Assembly: GCA_002794785.1 (NCBI GenBank)
Contig: NBBA01000012.1
Span: forward strand, 744,001 to 808,000
Length of the DNA: 64,000 nucleotides
DNA from: Coniferiporia sulphurascens
Lineage: Eukaryota > Basidiomycota > Agaricomycetes > Hymenochaetales > Hymenochaetaceae
Direction of reading: 5' to 3'
Every line of letters starts with the position of its first letter. Position 1 is the first letter of the stretch. The notes below the pieces were generated by a model. That model was not told the DNA's origin. It saw only the letters and a list, made by a program, of their open reading frames with translations, and made no database searches. This document shows, piece after piece, positions 10,831 to 20,578 of this stretch. The position numbers were made by a program, and so were the translations under genes.

Positions 10831-12177
10831 TGTTAGATTCGCTCCCTGATTAAGGGTTAGAAACAAGTGATAACAGATTCACACAATGACACTAGTTAGT
10901 TTAGGGCAGGCTTAGTACCCTTCACTTGCTAGAGTGTTAGAGCTGATGATGGTGGTAAGAGACAAGAGTGAATTAAACTGCTTTTTACCACAATTTTACA
11001 TTGGGCTTTTATACCCTACATGTTGTAGTCTATTTACTACATTCTAGTATGTACCACTACATACTACTATGTGTTTGTAAGTCATAGGAATGTTCTGGTA
11101 CAATCCTGTACATGCTATTTACTATTCTTAGCTTCCTACAAGTCAATGACATCTTCCAGTACATTCTACAGCCTACTGTGCTATCTTTATCCTTACTAGA
11201 ACCTTCCCCTAGTTTCCATTGAGTCATAAAGCATAATACCTAAGGTAACCAGTCTTGGATACTACCTTTACCTAAATGCTTCTACTAGTTTCCTAATCAG
11301 TTCTCCTGTGCAATGCATTATTTGTGGCTCCCATCAATTATGTCTTCAATTGATCACCATGCTTCCATCAGCTATTCTTAGTTGAACACTTAGATATACT
11401 TGTGTGGCTCAGTGTTTATGCTAGCCTTCTGAATCTTATTGTGGCTTGTTACTTATTACCATAGACTAAGATTGAGTCATTCCATCTATAGATTAATGAT
11501 ATTGGTGAAAGGGGTTTGCTCTGGTGTCCTATTGTCTATTAGCATAAAGAGTTCTTCAGGCCCTGTATTCATAAGGTTTACAATTCTATTGTAACCTGCC
11601 ATGACTCAATATGATGGTTCCTCATTCATCCAACACATTAGGATCTCTCTGTCCATGCTCATCATTTGAGGTGTTCCTTCTTCTCTTTGATCTACTGCTG
11701 TGTGTCCTTTGGCTACAAAGGTGTTCATGTATGCAAACATTTGTTCTCATAATTGCTTATTGATATTGTGAACTATTTGGTTAGCATTCTTGGCATAATC
11801 AGTTTGTGCTATCACCGTTTGTTGATAACATAAGTTATTATGTGGTTGATTACATATCCTAGTTCTGATGTAAGCATTGATTACCCACTTGTTTAATTGG
11901 TAAGAGAACATTGTGGCTTTGTGTTTGATTACAATTTCTTGTTTGTCCATTACTGGTACTTCCCTTGTAGTGTGATCAAATATGATTTGACAGTTATCGT
12001 ATCCCGCATTTATGCCTATCATTGCACATGCTATGTTGAATACCTTCCAGCTAATTAGATTTGTGTCTTTACATCACTGACACATTCCCTGGGTATCTAT
12101 TATGTTTACTGGTCTCTCCATGTCGATCTTGCTAATCTGTCAATCCGGTGATCATGATTTTCATCAATTTACTAACA
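10831..12177 (-). mobile_element. Long solo-LTR-like element, family LTR-C copy 1 (1347 bp)
   Basis: In its own orientation it starts TGTTAGTAAATTGATG and ends GCGAATCTAACA. It is flanked by GTACC (10,826-10,830 and 12,178-12,182), a perfect 5-bp target duplication. TATAAAAG on the minus strand (about 11,013-11,006) precedes CAGTTTAATTCAC by 33 bp, about 150 bp before the end. The promoter near the 3' end is the layout of U3-R-U5, so a long solo LTR is the best reading. Copy 2 at 12,355 shares both ends, the TATA-to-CAGTTTAATTCAC spacing and the internal reading frame. A short-TIR DNA transposon is the alternative. Confidence 0.8.
11510..12100 (-). pseudogene. Reading frame of unknown function inside LTR-C copy 1
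   Basis: The longest open part is 91 codons (12,022-11,747). Homology with the frame in copy 2 extends further on both sides through stop codons. Matching points in order are a C-x2-C-like motif before a W-x2-FN motif, AGYDNCQIIFDH, a stretch ending FVAKGHTAVDQ, and a C-terminal MIDNR-like motif (FMLIDNR). I do not recognise the family. Two diverged copies keeping the same residue pattern suggest the ancestor was translated. Confidence 0.55.
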
Positions 12178-12275
12178 GTACCTGTGCCACAGGTACCCAT
12201 ACCTGTGGGTAATGGCATGGGTCTACCTGTGGGTACCTGTGGGTGACCTGCACCCATGGGATGCCCTACCCTGCT
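12178..12275. repeat. GGTACCTGTGGGT-type repeat, right part
   Basis: It continues the block at 10,745-10,830. It ends with CACCCATGGGATGCCCT, the inverted counterpart of the block edge at 8073, directly against gypsy coding sequence at 12,276. Confidence 0.6.
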
Positions 12276-12570
12276 ACAATGGGCCCTATACCATCTTGGC
12301 AGCATTCCCAGAGAAGTCGGAGTACACCCTGGAGCTGACCGACTCCAACCAAACTGTTAGGAATTGATGTATAAGCTTGCCTACAAGCTTAGACAATGGC
12401 ACCAGCAACTACCAATACAGGAAGGGACTCCCATGGAGACTATCCAGCGATCATTCAACATGGGGATGGAAGTAACTAGAAAACCAGGACTTCCTGGGAA
12501 CATCAGGCCAATCATGATGCTCAAGTGACCACTAAAGACTCTTGACACATCAAGACTCTGCCACTGATGC

Positions 12571-13125
12571 CAGACCACATACAATCAATCATGGGAAGCA
12601 TTTAACACAGTAATAACCAAATGCTTTTACATGGCAGGGTACACGAACTGCCAGGTAACTACAGATCATGCTGTAGACCCTATAGGTGATGGCACAGAGG
12701 TCAGGGTAACACACACAGTACAAATGTACATCTTCAATGTACAGGAGTTTTTGCACAACATCCATGTCCAGACAATAGTGAACCCGCACATACATGACAA
12801 GGAATGTGACCTATGAGTGGTCTCAGGATCTTTCCCATACAGGACATTGCAGGACAATACATTCCTAGCTAACACTCACAGATTACATGCAAAGGTAATC
12901 ACCCTCTTTGAGAATCTATCAGCAAAGGGATCAATGACCACTGATCAACAGATCAGCAATGTTAATCTTTATGTGATAACACTATGGTTATCAAATGGAT
13001 CACCACCAGCAGCACCTCCAGGATACATGAGATGTATCGCTAGGATAAACCACATTAATGAACTGCCGGATAACATGATTGACAACAGGACACTGACTGG
13101 AAGGTACCCGCCTATGGACCTTTAG
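12571..13125 (+). pseudogene. Reading frame of unknown function inside LTR-C copy 2
   Basis: The frame contains, in order, CH-stop-C, WEAFNTVITKCFYM, AGYTNCQVTTDH, a central region, LSAKGSMTTDQQ, LWLSNGSPPAAPPGYMRCI, and INELPDNMIDNR near the end. It aligns along its length with the minus-strand frame of copy 1. One TGA (before 12,571) and one TGA at 12,814 interrupt it. No known family is recognised. It lies in the U3-like part of the element, upstream of the putative promoter. Confidence 0.55.
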
Positions 13126-13414
13126 CTGATATCACATTACACAATTAAGCCACACTCGGCAGGAACCGAAGCGCTTACCGAAGCCAGCCACAAACCCTAA
13201 ATGGACAATTGTCCAAGACGACAAGACAATATGCAGGAACCAGTACAGGAGGCCAACAAGACAAGTTAACGACTTACCAATCATCAAGCTGTTAAGCAGC
13301 ATATCAACAACAAGCCACCAGCACATAAGTCTACAGGGTAGCATGCTGTAACAGTGGGGTGATGCGCACAGCCTAAGCATCATGGTAGAGTCATTATGAC
13401 AGCATATGACTTCA

Positions 13415-13485
13415 CTATGAGCTCAGTGGAGCCTAGTGGAGCATAGTGGAGCGCATGGAGCGCAGTGGAGCTCAGTGGAGCACCA
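13415..13485 (+). repeat. GTGGAGC tandem repeat
   Basis: Seven or more degenerate AGTGGAGC units lie in the U3-like part of LTR-C copy 2. Single GTGGAGC units recur up to 13,640. They could be enhancer-like repeats, but that is inference from position. Confidence 0.7.
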
Positions 13486-14238
13486 ATGGCCAATCATGGA
13501 TAGTTATTTCTCATATGATCACCTTATGGTGTCATTTGCACTGGTACACAGCTCCAAGTCACTGGGGCCTATGACAATGCTGTGAGGCATCATAGCTCCA
13601 AGTGCAGAGCCTTGTGGAGCATCCACTGTGGAGTGTATTCAAGCAGAGCTTCTTCTACATGTATATAAGGAGGGCCTAGGCCAGCCTAGAGCCCCAGTTT
13701 AATTCACCTTCTCAATTCTCTCAGACTTCTCCTGAGCGAAGTACCAACATCTACCAACTTATTCTTGACTCAATCACATGCCTCATCTCTATCTCGACTA
13801 CTTGTTCCATCGGCTAACCATGGTTACCCTTGGTCCTAACACAAACCTTCCCAGGGTTCCATGCCAGTCAACTCCGACATTTCATTCCCAATGATGATGC
13901 TCTTTTCCCTGGGCAGGCACTTGCATGACCTGGCCCAGTAGATGAAGATTGGAATGAGTTTGAGGTTGACTCCATTGTAGATGAGTGCAGGCAGGGGTGT
14001 GGAACCCAGTTCCTAGTCTGATGGAAGGGCTGGGGGAACCAGGGACAAGAGTGGAAGTCCCACATGGAGCTGTGCGAATCTGCTCTGCTCATTTTGGAGG
14101 CTTGGGAGCAGCACTGAGAGCAGACTGCTTAATTTCATTTCTTGCAATTTTCCACTTTTCTCCTTGCCTTCCCTTCACATATTTCTTTCTGTTTTATCCA
14201 TTCCACCACTTCTCCCTGCAGAGGGGGGACTATTTTTC

Positions 14239-14572
14239 AGAGGGGGGAGGGGTGTAAGCCTAGGGGCTCACCACGATCACCCAACACAAATCGACAACCA
14301 ACACAAATCCAACATGGCCACTCCACCCTGCTTGGCAGAGCCGATGTGCAGGAACACTGCTCGACACTGACACATCCTGACAAGTGGCATCTATCAGCTG
14401 ATGCACAGGAAGCTGCTCCAACCCAACAGGTGGTACTGACATGCATGTTGGACTTGGCACATGACCAGTTGGACTCATCGGCTTGGTGCAGGAAGGATTG
14501 GAATTGGTGCAGACTGTACAGAACCATCATTACATAATGTTCCTGTTACTCCTGTCTGCTTTCCATACCTTT
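14239..14572 (+). mobile_element. Gypsy polypurine tract and partial 3' LTR
   Basis: AGAGGGGGGAGGGG at 14,239-14,252 is a textbook polypurine tract, placed about 110 bp after the chromodomain frame. It is followed directly by TGTAAGCC, the expected start of an LTR. The LTR runs to the Plavaka boundary at 14,573. I could not find its end there or beyond 32,635, so it is truncated or cut by the transposon. Confidence 0.7.
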
Positions 14573-14760
14573 CATCAGGAAAAACCCAGAATGCTATATA
14601 GTACTATATAACACTATATAATTCAAATAGAGCCCATAGGTAAAATAGGTTAATCTAGCCCTTCTTAGTCTAATATAGTGCTTTATAGTACTATATAGTA
14701 AGGAGGGCTACTATATAGTACTATATATTGCTATATAGCCCCCTTTCTCCACTATTTTGT
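14573..14760 (+). repeat. Plavaka left terminal inverted repeat and TATATAG subterminal region
   Basis: A 31-bp terminal repeat (14,573-14,603) is followed by repeated CTATATAGTACTATATAG units to about 14,745. The matching terminal repeat is at 32,606-32,635. Transposase binding is inferred from the analogy with CACTA elements. Confidence 0.75.
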
Positions 14761-14935
14761 ACTATTTTCTAACTATTTTTAACTATTTTCTTGCTATTTC
14801 AGCTATTTTCAACTATTTTCTGTCAGTTTTCAACTATTTTCCAGCTATTTATGACTATTTTCCAGCTATGTTTTGGCTATTTCTGACTATATTTGACTAT
14901 TTTGAACTATTTATGGCTGTCTCTGGCCTACAGAA
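14750..14935 (+). repeat. AACTATTTT tandem repeat
   Basis: About fifteen degenerate CTATTTT units (variants ACTATTTTCAG and ACTATTTTCC). A spurious 63-codon frame here is a by-product of the repeat. Confidence 0.85.
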
Positions 14936-15303
14936 ATCTCACAAATAACCAGTTTACAGGATGATCACAACCATTGCTTGGATTGTGTAGAACAAATTTT
15001 CTCATATCTATTAGCAATGAATACAAGCAGGAAATCATCTAAATCATCTATAAGTATAATGTAGAAAAATAACCAGTTACACAGTCAGTGTGGAAGAAAA
15101 GAAAAGATTCTGAGCAATGTATACAAGGTCACCTAAAAAGCATAACAGATGCTGCCTATGCCCTGGCAGTTAACTTCAAGCTAGGTTTAGAAGGAGACAT
15201 TAACTGGAATAATAGAAGGTCAGTGCTTACCTGTGCTGGTAGAACACTCAAGTATACACTGGCTGAATGGACAGGTTAGTCAGCTTTCAAGACATTATGG
15301 GAC

Positions 15304-15421
15304 ATGAGATAAACTGAGAAGAAATAAAACTATGGCAAGGCCACCTGCAAGCAAGGCCATAGTGAGATAGACTGAGAAGAAATGAAACTATGGCAAGGCT
15401 ACCTGCAAGCAAGGCCATAGT
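15304..15421 (+). repeat. Two-copy tandem repeat, about 59-bp unit
   Basis: The units GAGATAAACTGAGAAGAAAT... and GAGATAGACTGAGAAGAAAT... differ by a few transitions. The rest of 14,940-16,280 shows only short frames (for example a hydrophobic plus-strand frame at 15,938-16,171) that I cannot assign. It is part of the left arm of the transposon. Confidence 0.8.
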
Positions 15422-16289
15422 AGAGGAATGAAAATGTATTGATATGTACTCTTTAAGGTCATGCAAATCATTTGACACATGAGATGCAAGAAGCCTTATG
15501 AGAGATAATTGTTTTGTTGCAGCATTATGACACTCAGCCATTAATATAGAGGTGAGTGTGATATATGGGAATGTATGGGAGAGGGAAGGTAGTAGGATCC
15601 TATCATCCCCCTCCACATTATCCAAGAGATTTGTAATCCATAACACAAAATGCCAATTGTGGATATTTGCAAATGGCAAGATGGTGGTAGGAATAAAAGA
15701 AGCAGAAGACCCTGAAATAGTTTTTAAAGAAGCTGGTCACATGACAAACAAATATATACAAATAATCCTTTTATAGACATGTATATATACTAAACAAAAT
15801 CACTAATACGCCTGCTTGTCACTGCTTAGAACAGCTAGTAATCATTATGTCCTTGCCATTGTGAGTGCTCTAGTTTGAAGCTTACAACTTGTAAACTATT
15901 ATTTGTATCACAAGTGTCTATATATCTTAACTTGATGGAAGCTGAACAATGTGCAAAAACTCTTTTCTTCACTACTGCAACCCCCCATACCCCCATTACC
16001 CTAAGTCTCACAATTTGCAAGACTATCTTCCTTGTCTCCCTCCTTATTCTAGTTTCAGCCTCTGCTGTTTCTTCAGAGGCCAGCACAGGAACTTTAATAG
16101 GGGATTCAAACAATTTCAAACAGCAGCTCCTTGATATTAACTTCAGTGCATACTTGGTCCTAATTGGCTAATATAATATATAATTGCAAAAGTAAGAATG
16201 GATAGATTAGTTTATATGGGTTCTGAAAAATAAACAAACCCAGTCTTCATTAAATACAGCAACAAATAGGAATAATGGCTTACAAGATG

Positions 16290-18160
16290 CTGTGACTGAT
16301 CTTTCAAGTGCAGCATAGTCTATCTCTGCATCCTCATCCTCACTGCCACCATTAGGAATCCCAATTTTGGCATGTATACTTGTGAGTAATAAGTAAAACT
16401 TAGTTCAAATTCCATGGTTTAAAACAATCTGTCTCACCATGCATCTTTATAAAGCTGCTTTTGTATTGCTGCAATATAAGTGGGAGCTCTCTTGGGATAA
16501 GCCATGTCATTCAGTCTTTTCAAATGCTTGTGCCAGATAATTCTGAATGATTCCCCTTCAAATCTTTTCTGGAAAAAAGTCCCTGACTCATAATCCATTA
16601 AAATTGCCTCAATCTGTACTTATTTGTTTAGCATGTATTCTTAGTAGGATTAGATCACTTACTGAGGTAAGAATAAGTGCAATTACAGGAAAAGGAATGG
16701 GGTTGAACTTGTCCTGGAATTTGATACCATCTGCCTTTCTGGAAGAAAACCACTGCACTTGAAGAATCTGGCTGATAATAGGATTTGCAAATGGCTTCTG
16801 TTTATCATTAAAAAAATGGCTAGAGAGAATAGTAATATGACTCAAAATTAATCAGTAAATCTTGCATATAGACTACTCACATCCAGATGTATACCCCCAT
16901 ATGCAAATGCACCCCTATTAATAAGGACTTTAACAAGAGAGGCCACTTTTGCAGGATCACCATTGTTCAGATGGAAGGCAGTCACAACTGCCCCTGAGGC
17001 CTTTGTCTTGAGGTTCTGCCTTGCATTTGCAGTGTTTCTCCCAACCTGAATGGGATAAGTAAGTTGAAAGTGTATTGTTATCCTGATATGTACTTACCAC
17101 TTGTAATATAATGGTTTTGTAATGATCATCCAAATTCCATTTTCTTAGCTGTTCATCACTTCCTGGCCCAAGGCCAGATGGAGCAGCATCTCGAAAAGCA
17201 GAATAAACCATTTCTATCTTTTCATCATTTGTAGGGAAACCATTCTCTAGAGCAATAGATGCTCTAAATATCTTGCTAGCAGCCTGGGCCTGAGACCTGC
17301 TCCTGGGGTCTAGAGCTGAGAGGACTGCCCCTTTACTAGAACTGGTGCTCCTGCCAGTGGGCTTGTCCATTAGATCTGTATTTGGATCCTTTGGTTCATC
17401 CTCTGTTGCAGCTGGTGTTGCTACCTGACTGGACAGAGCCTGGGCAGATGGCTGAGGAAATTGACTAGGCACTATTGAGGTGCTTCTGTTGGATAATTCA
17501 CCTGTTATAATAAACTACAGGTGTGTAAGATACTGTGTACTTGGAAGGAAAGCTGATTTACATCACTGCGAGGCCTTTTTGCAGGCATCCTGGGTGTGCG
17601 CACAAGGTCTAGGCCATCTCCAGAGTTCTCAGCAAAAGTTGCAGTAGTTCACTTTCTTTTGACTGTGGATACAAGAATTAAAATAATGACAGCTAACTCT
17701 TAAGTGTGAGGATACTTTGTGTACCTGGACTTGGGATAGCTAAGGATCCATCTTCATTTTCCTCTTCATCTTGGTCTGAATCCAAAAGCTGTTGCCCACT
17801 TTCTTGTTCTCCTGGACCCAAATGGCCTGGGGGACCAGTTTCTGCACCAAGCCCATCAGAGAACTGAGTGGCAGGGAAATCATCTTCATCCTCCAACTGC
17901 ATCTGGGTTTTTGCCCTTTCCCTCACAGCTAAGAGGTGTAGAATTAGAGTTACTGAACAATAAATGTTTAAAATAAATTGCAATTTACCTTTTGCTCTAG
18001 CCTCTTCCAAAGCCTTGGAAGATTTTTCTGCCAGTGACTCAGCTAACCTCTTGTTAGCCTCTTCAAGCTGTTTCTGGAGCCTAGCTACTTCATTGGATGA
18101 AGCAAGGCTATTATCACCATTGGACTTCTTGCCCCTGGTTGTCTTTTTTTGTCCAGCCAT
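16290..18160 (-). pseudogene. DUF6532-like protein gene of the transposon's left arm
   Basis: The start at 18,160 gives MAGQKKTTRGKK, then a coiled coil (EVARLQKQLEEANKRLAE), an acidic linker (DSDQDEEENEDG) and a nuclear-looking KRPR stretch. Downstream exons carry the conserved core: WNLDDHYKTIILQV, ANARQNLKTKASGAVVTAF, FANPIISQILQVQWF, FNPIPFPVIALILTS, then after an intron EAILMDYESGTFFQKRF and FRIIWHKHLKRL, ending GGSEDEDAEIDYAALE. This order fits the DUF6532 family of basidiomycetes, whose function is unknown. One TGA lies in the exon near 17,645, so this copy is probably dead. A solo LTR sits 40 bp upstream of the start. Confidence 0.65.
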
Positions 18161-18199
18161 TCTGTTGTACAGAAGTAGAGGTAGAGGTAAGCAAGAAGG

Positions 18200-18476
18200 T
18201 GTAAGCTCAACGGTAACGGGATCGACGTCGGGGTGATATCGGGATGAGGATGGCAAGGGCTAGATGTGTAAGTCGAAGGTGATCGTGATGGGGCTGTCGG
18301 CGATGGGAAGGGAGGCTTATAGCAAGTCGGTACAACGAAGTGACAAATAAAGACACAGTGATGGTAGCAATAATTTTATGAAAAAGAGCACAAGCTTACT
18401 TGTGTATGAGTTACATGTTATATGTATCTATGTTTTTATTATCGTGTATTAGTATGTTTACATGCCTATGTAAAGG

Positions 18477-18543
<67 letters not shown>

Positions 18544-18563
18544 AAAAAAAAAAAAAAGTAACA
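18200..18563 (-). mobile_element. Solo LTR, family LTR-A copy 4, internally deleted and poly(T)-expanded (364 bp)
   Basis: On the minus strand it starts TGTTAC, then runs into about 79 T (plus-strand A tract, 18,479-18,557) where other copies have AATTTTCC. It rejoins LTR-A at CATGTAAACATACTAATACA and ends GAGCTTACA. GAAGG flanks both sides (18,195-18,199 and 18,564-18,568), a perfect target duplication. About 190 bp of the upstream U3 is lost. It points toward the DUF6532-like gene, whose ATG is 40 bp away, so it could supply that gene's promoter. Confidence 0.85.
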
Positions 18564-18694
18564 GAAGGTAATGGTAAGCAATAAAGATGTGTGCTTCCCA
18601 AAAAGGCAAATGATGTGTGATTTAAAACTGTATAGTTTTAATTTCCTTATTTGGAAAGCCACTATTCTTGTACCACATGTGATCTATTTACAAA

Positions 18695-19255
18695 TACAAT
18701 GTACAGCATAAAGGAGAGGATGCCTTGAGTCAGGTTTAGGGCTACAAAGTCTGGTGATCCAGGATGGCATTATCACAGATGGGGTATATAAAGCACTGTA
18801 GGTTCATTCAGGTCCGGGTTTGTCAGATTCTCGAGCCTTTTGACATGTCCCAGAAATTCATTGCTCATTAAGCCAATTTGACTTAATCTTAGTTCTGTCA
18901 AACCAGGGCAACGTTGAGCGAGGCACAACATACAGTCTATGTCAAAGCATGGGGATTGAGTGATGAGAAATCCAGTTAGTTGCAGGCAATCAATGAACAG
19001 AGACCGCCACTCTTCTGGTCTGATGAGGAAGGGGCCGAGCAGCTCTATCCTCCTGATCTTAGAGAAATGGTTTCTTCAGTATTTAATGGCTTTGTTGTCG
19101 ATTTGTCCACAAAAGTCGATCCGAAGACTTTCCAAGAATGGGTTAAGAGAGGCAGGAGTGCTAAACACGTTCGGGCCGTGCAGAGATGTGCTACACATGC
19201 CCCGCCCCTGACATATACACAAGAAATACCAGGTAGAACTCATTGAAAGGCGCTG
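18695..19255 (-). pseudogene. RAD7: Captured RAD7/Rhp7-like leucine-rich-repeat fragment
   Basis: Minus-strand translation gives, in order, ASLNPFLESLRIDFCGQIDN, IRRIELLGPFLIRPEEWRSL, LTGFLITQSPCFDIDCMLCL, CPGLTELRLSQIGLMSNEFL and LENLTNPDLNEP. This succession of leucine-rich repeats with the ELLGPFLIRPE and FLITQSP signatures resembles Rad7/Rhp7, which with Rad16 acts in global genome nucleotide-excision repair. The N-terminal half and the end are missing. One frame break (TGA after DNKAIKY) is present. The piece lies wholly inside the Plavaka transposon. Confidence 0.55.
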
Positions 19256-19366
19256 AAATTGTTGTTGTCATTGTCGTCTGGTAATACTTGTCACTATCAT
19301 CATCGCCGCAAAGACAAAACGAGGCTGTGCAAGAGGAATGGGTAAAGGGTCAGCCCATTCTATCAG

Positions 19367-19926
19367 TGTTACAATTTTCCTTTACTTTCCCCTTATTGCA
19401 CTGACTCACTTTCCCTTCATCATCATCAGTCAGCACAACTCCCCCATTTCTCTTCCTTACTCATCCTTATTCACCTTACACCATAAGACACCATAATGAT
19501 GCCATATCGCACCATCATGATGTGCTTTGCTTACTGATACCTTCAACTGTATTACCAAGGCATCCCTTGGGTTTCCATGACCTTCCATAGCCATGTAAAC
19601 AACCTTATACAAGACCCTACAGTAGCAAACACTTAGAGTAGCATATAAGCATGTAATGTAGATCGCACAAGCCCTAAGCTTGTGCTCTTTGTTCATACAA
19701 GCCCATTATATGCACCTCAGTGCCCTCTGTGTGTTATACCTCATCATCTGGCACTTTGTCGTAACCCGACTCTTCTAAGAAGACACCACACACCTTCTCA
19801 ACGATCAGGAAGCCCCATCGCTGATCATCACCACCTTATGACATCTAGGAAGCCCATTGCCATACTACCAGTCCCAATGATCAGGAAACCCTGACGTTGA
19901 TCACTGCGTAACTGTTGAGCTTAACA
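19367..19926 (+). mobile_element. Solo LTR, family LTR-A copy 2 (560 bp)
   Basis: It starts TGTTACAATTTTCC and ends GAGCTTAACA. ATCAG flanks both sides (19,362-19,366 and 19,927-19,931), a perfect 5-bp target duplication. It keeps the ATATAAG box, the AGCACAAG...CTTGTGCT-type hairpin and the GATCAGGAAGCCC repeats. Several differences from copy 1 are CpG-to-TpG or CpA. Confidence 0.95.
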
Positions 19927-19931
19927 ATCAG

Positions 19932-20578
19932 CACATCTGCATTTTTCAAAATGGAGGAACATTTGGGTGTCCTTTACAGAGGAAACAAAAGTCAACAGAA
20001 GGCATGCTCATTCAGACAGGGACACCACATACCGTGAGTGCTACATGGTCCTTTGCTCAAAGTACCTCCCAATATGGTAATGCTGAACTTTAATTTACAG
20101 GGGTATCGGTCCGCAGGTAGGGCTATCGACGTATATGTTCACAGCCAGGTGCAAAGGAAGGAATCTGTGATGCACAGGACTGGAAGGCTGGTGTGGCGAC
20201 ATGCGCTGGTTTGCATACACATCAGTCAAGTGAATGGCAAGCAGTCAGATGAAGAGGACAGCTCTATGAGCAAAGATGATGTACCATTCCTGGTACGTGC
20301 ATTCTGAGTTCATTGGGCATGGGGCACTGCATTACAATCCCATGGGTGCGAGTGGCAGCAGTGGTGGTAGAGTCAGAGGTGGGGGTGGGGGGTGCATGTA
20401 TGTGCATGTGTGTATGGACGAGTGCGTAGAGGCACTGTTTGTTGAAGCGAGGGAGCAGGCGCTGACAGGGGGACCGGGGACAGTGGTCCAGAATACGACT
20501 AGGTGGGAGACTGGTAGCAGAGGTGGGTGCAGGTGAGGGGGGAAGTCGGGGAGGGGAACTGGGCATGGCAGGGGCGGG
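19932..20578. other. Unassigned stretch before the zinc-finger cargo gene
   Basis: A plus-strand frame (20,038-20,307, 89 codons) is open but shows no recognised domain. Base composition changes toward GC- and CpG-richer DNA from about 20,100, so this may already be captured DNA. Confidence 0.35.

Larger units (their letters stand above)
12355..13841 (+). mobile_element. Long solo-LTR-like element, family LTR-C copy 2 (1487 bp)
   Basis: It starts TGTTAGGAATTGATG and ends GGTCCTAACA, so the outer 8 bp (TGTTAGGA) are inverted. CAAAC flanks both sides (12,350-12,354 and 13,842-13,846), a perfect 5-bp target duplication inside the gypsy integrase. TATATAAG at 13,662 precedes CAGTTTAATTCAC at 13,695 by 33 bp, as in copy 1. 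It contains the unknown reading frame at 12,571-13,125 and a GTGGAGC repeat. No second direct LTR is present. Confidence 0.85.
12274..14135 (+). pseudogene. Ty3/gypsy integrase C-terminus with chromodomain, split by LTR-C copy 2
   Basis: The first piece (12,276-12,354) encodes GPYTILAAFPEKSEYTLEL, the integrase C-terminal barrel of chromovirus-type gypsy elements. The reading resumes after 13,847 with FHASQLRHFIPNDDALFP, then EDWNEFEVDSIVDECRQG and WKGWGNQGQEWKS, a chromodomain that would tether integration to marked chromatin. In-frame TGA stops fall where related proteins have other residues (before PGPV and before WKGWG). Reverse transcriptase and the upstream integrase are missing. The gap is exactly the 12,355-13,841 insertion. 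Confidence 0.85.

Noticed and set aside
8073..12275. One 4.2 kb transposon bounded by AGGGCATYCC inverted repeats
   Set aside because: No target duplication at the outer edges, and the flanks are different elements (copia on the left, gypsy on the right); separate element ends are safer.
14757..14948. A 63-codon Tyr/Phe-rich frame
   Set aside because: It is a translation of the CTATTTT tandem repeat.
18479..18557. Poly(A) tract as the tail of a LINE or processed gene on the plus strand
   Set aside because: Sequence on both sides is LTR-A, and GAAGG target duplications sit at the LTR ends, so the tract is an expansion inside the LTR.
18411..18662. An 83-codon minus-strand frame with a long phenylalanine run
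   Set aside because: It is produced by the poly(A/T) tract inside the degenerate LTR-A copy; no real protein.
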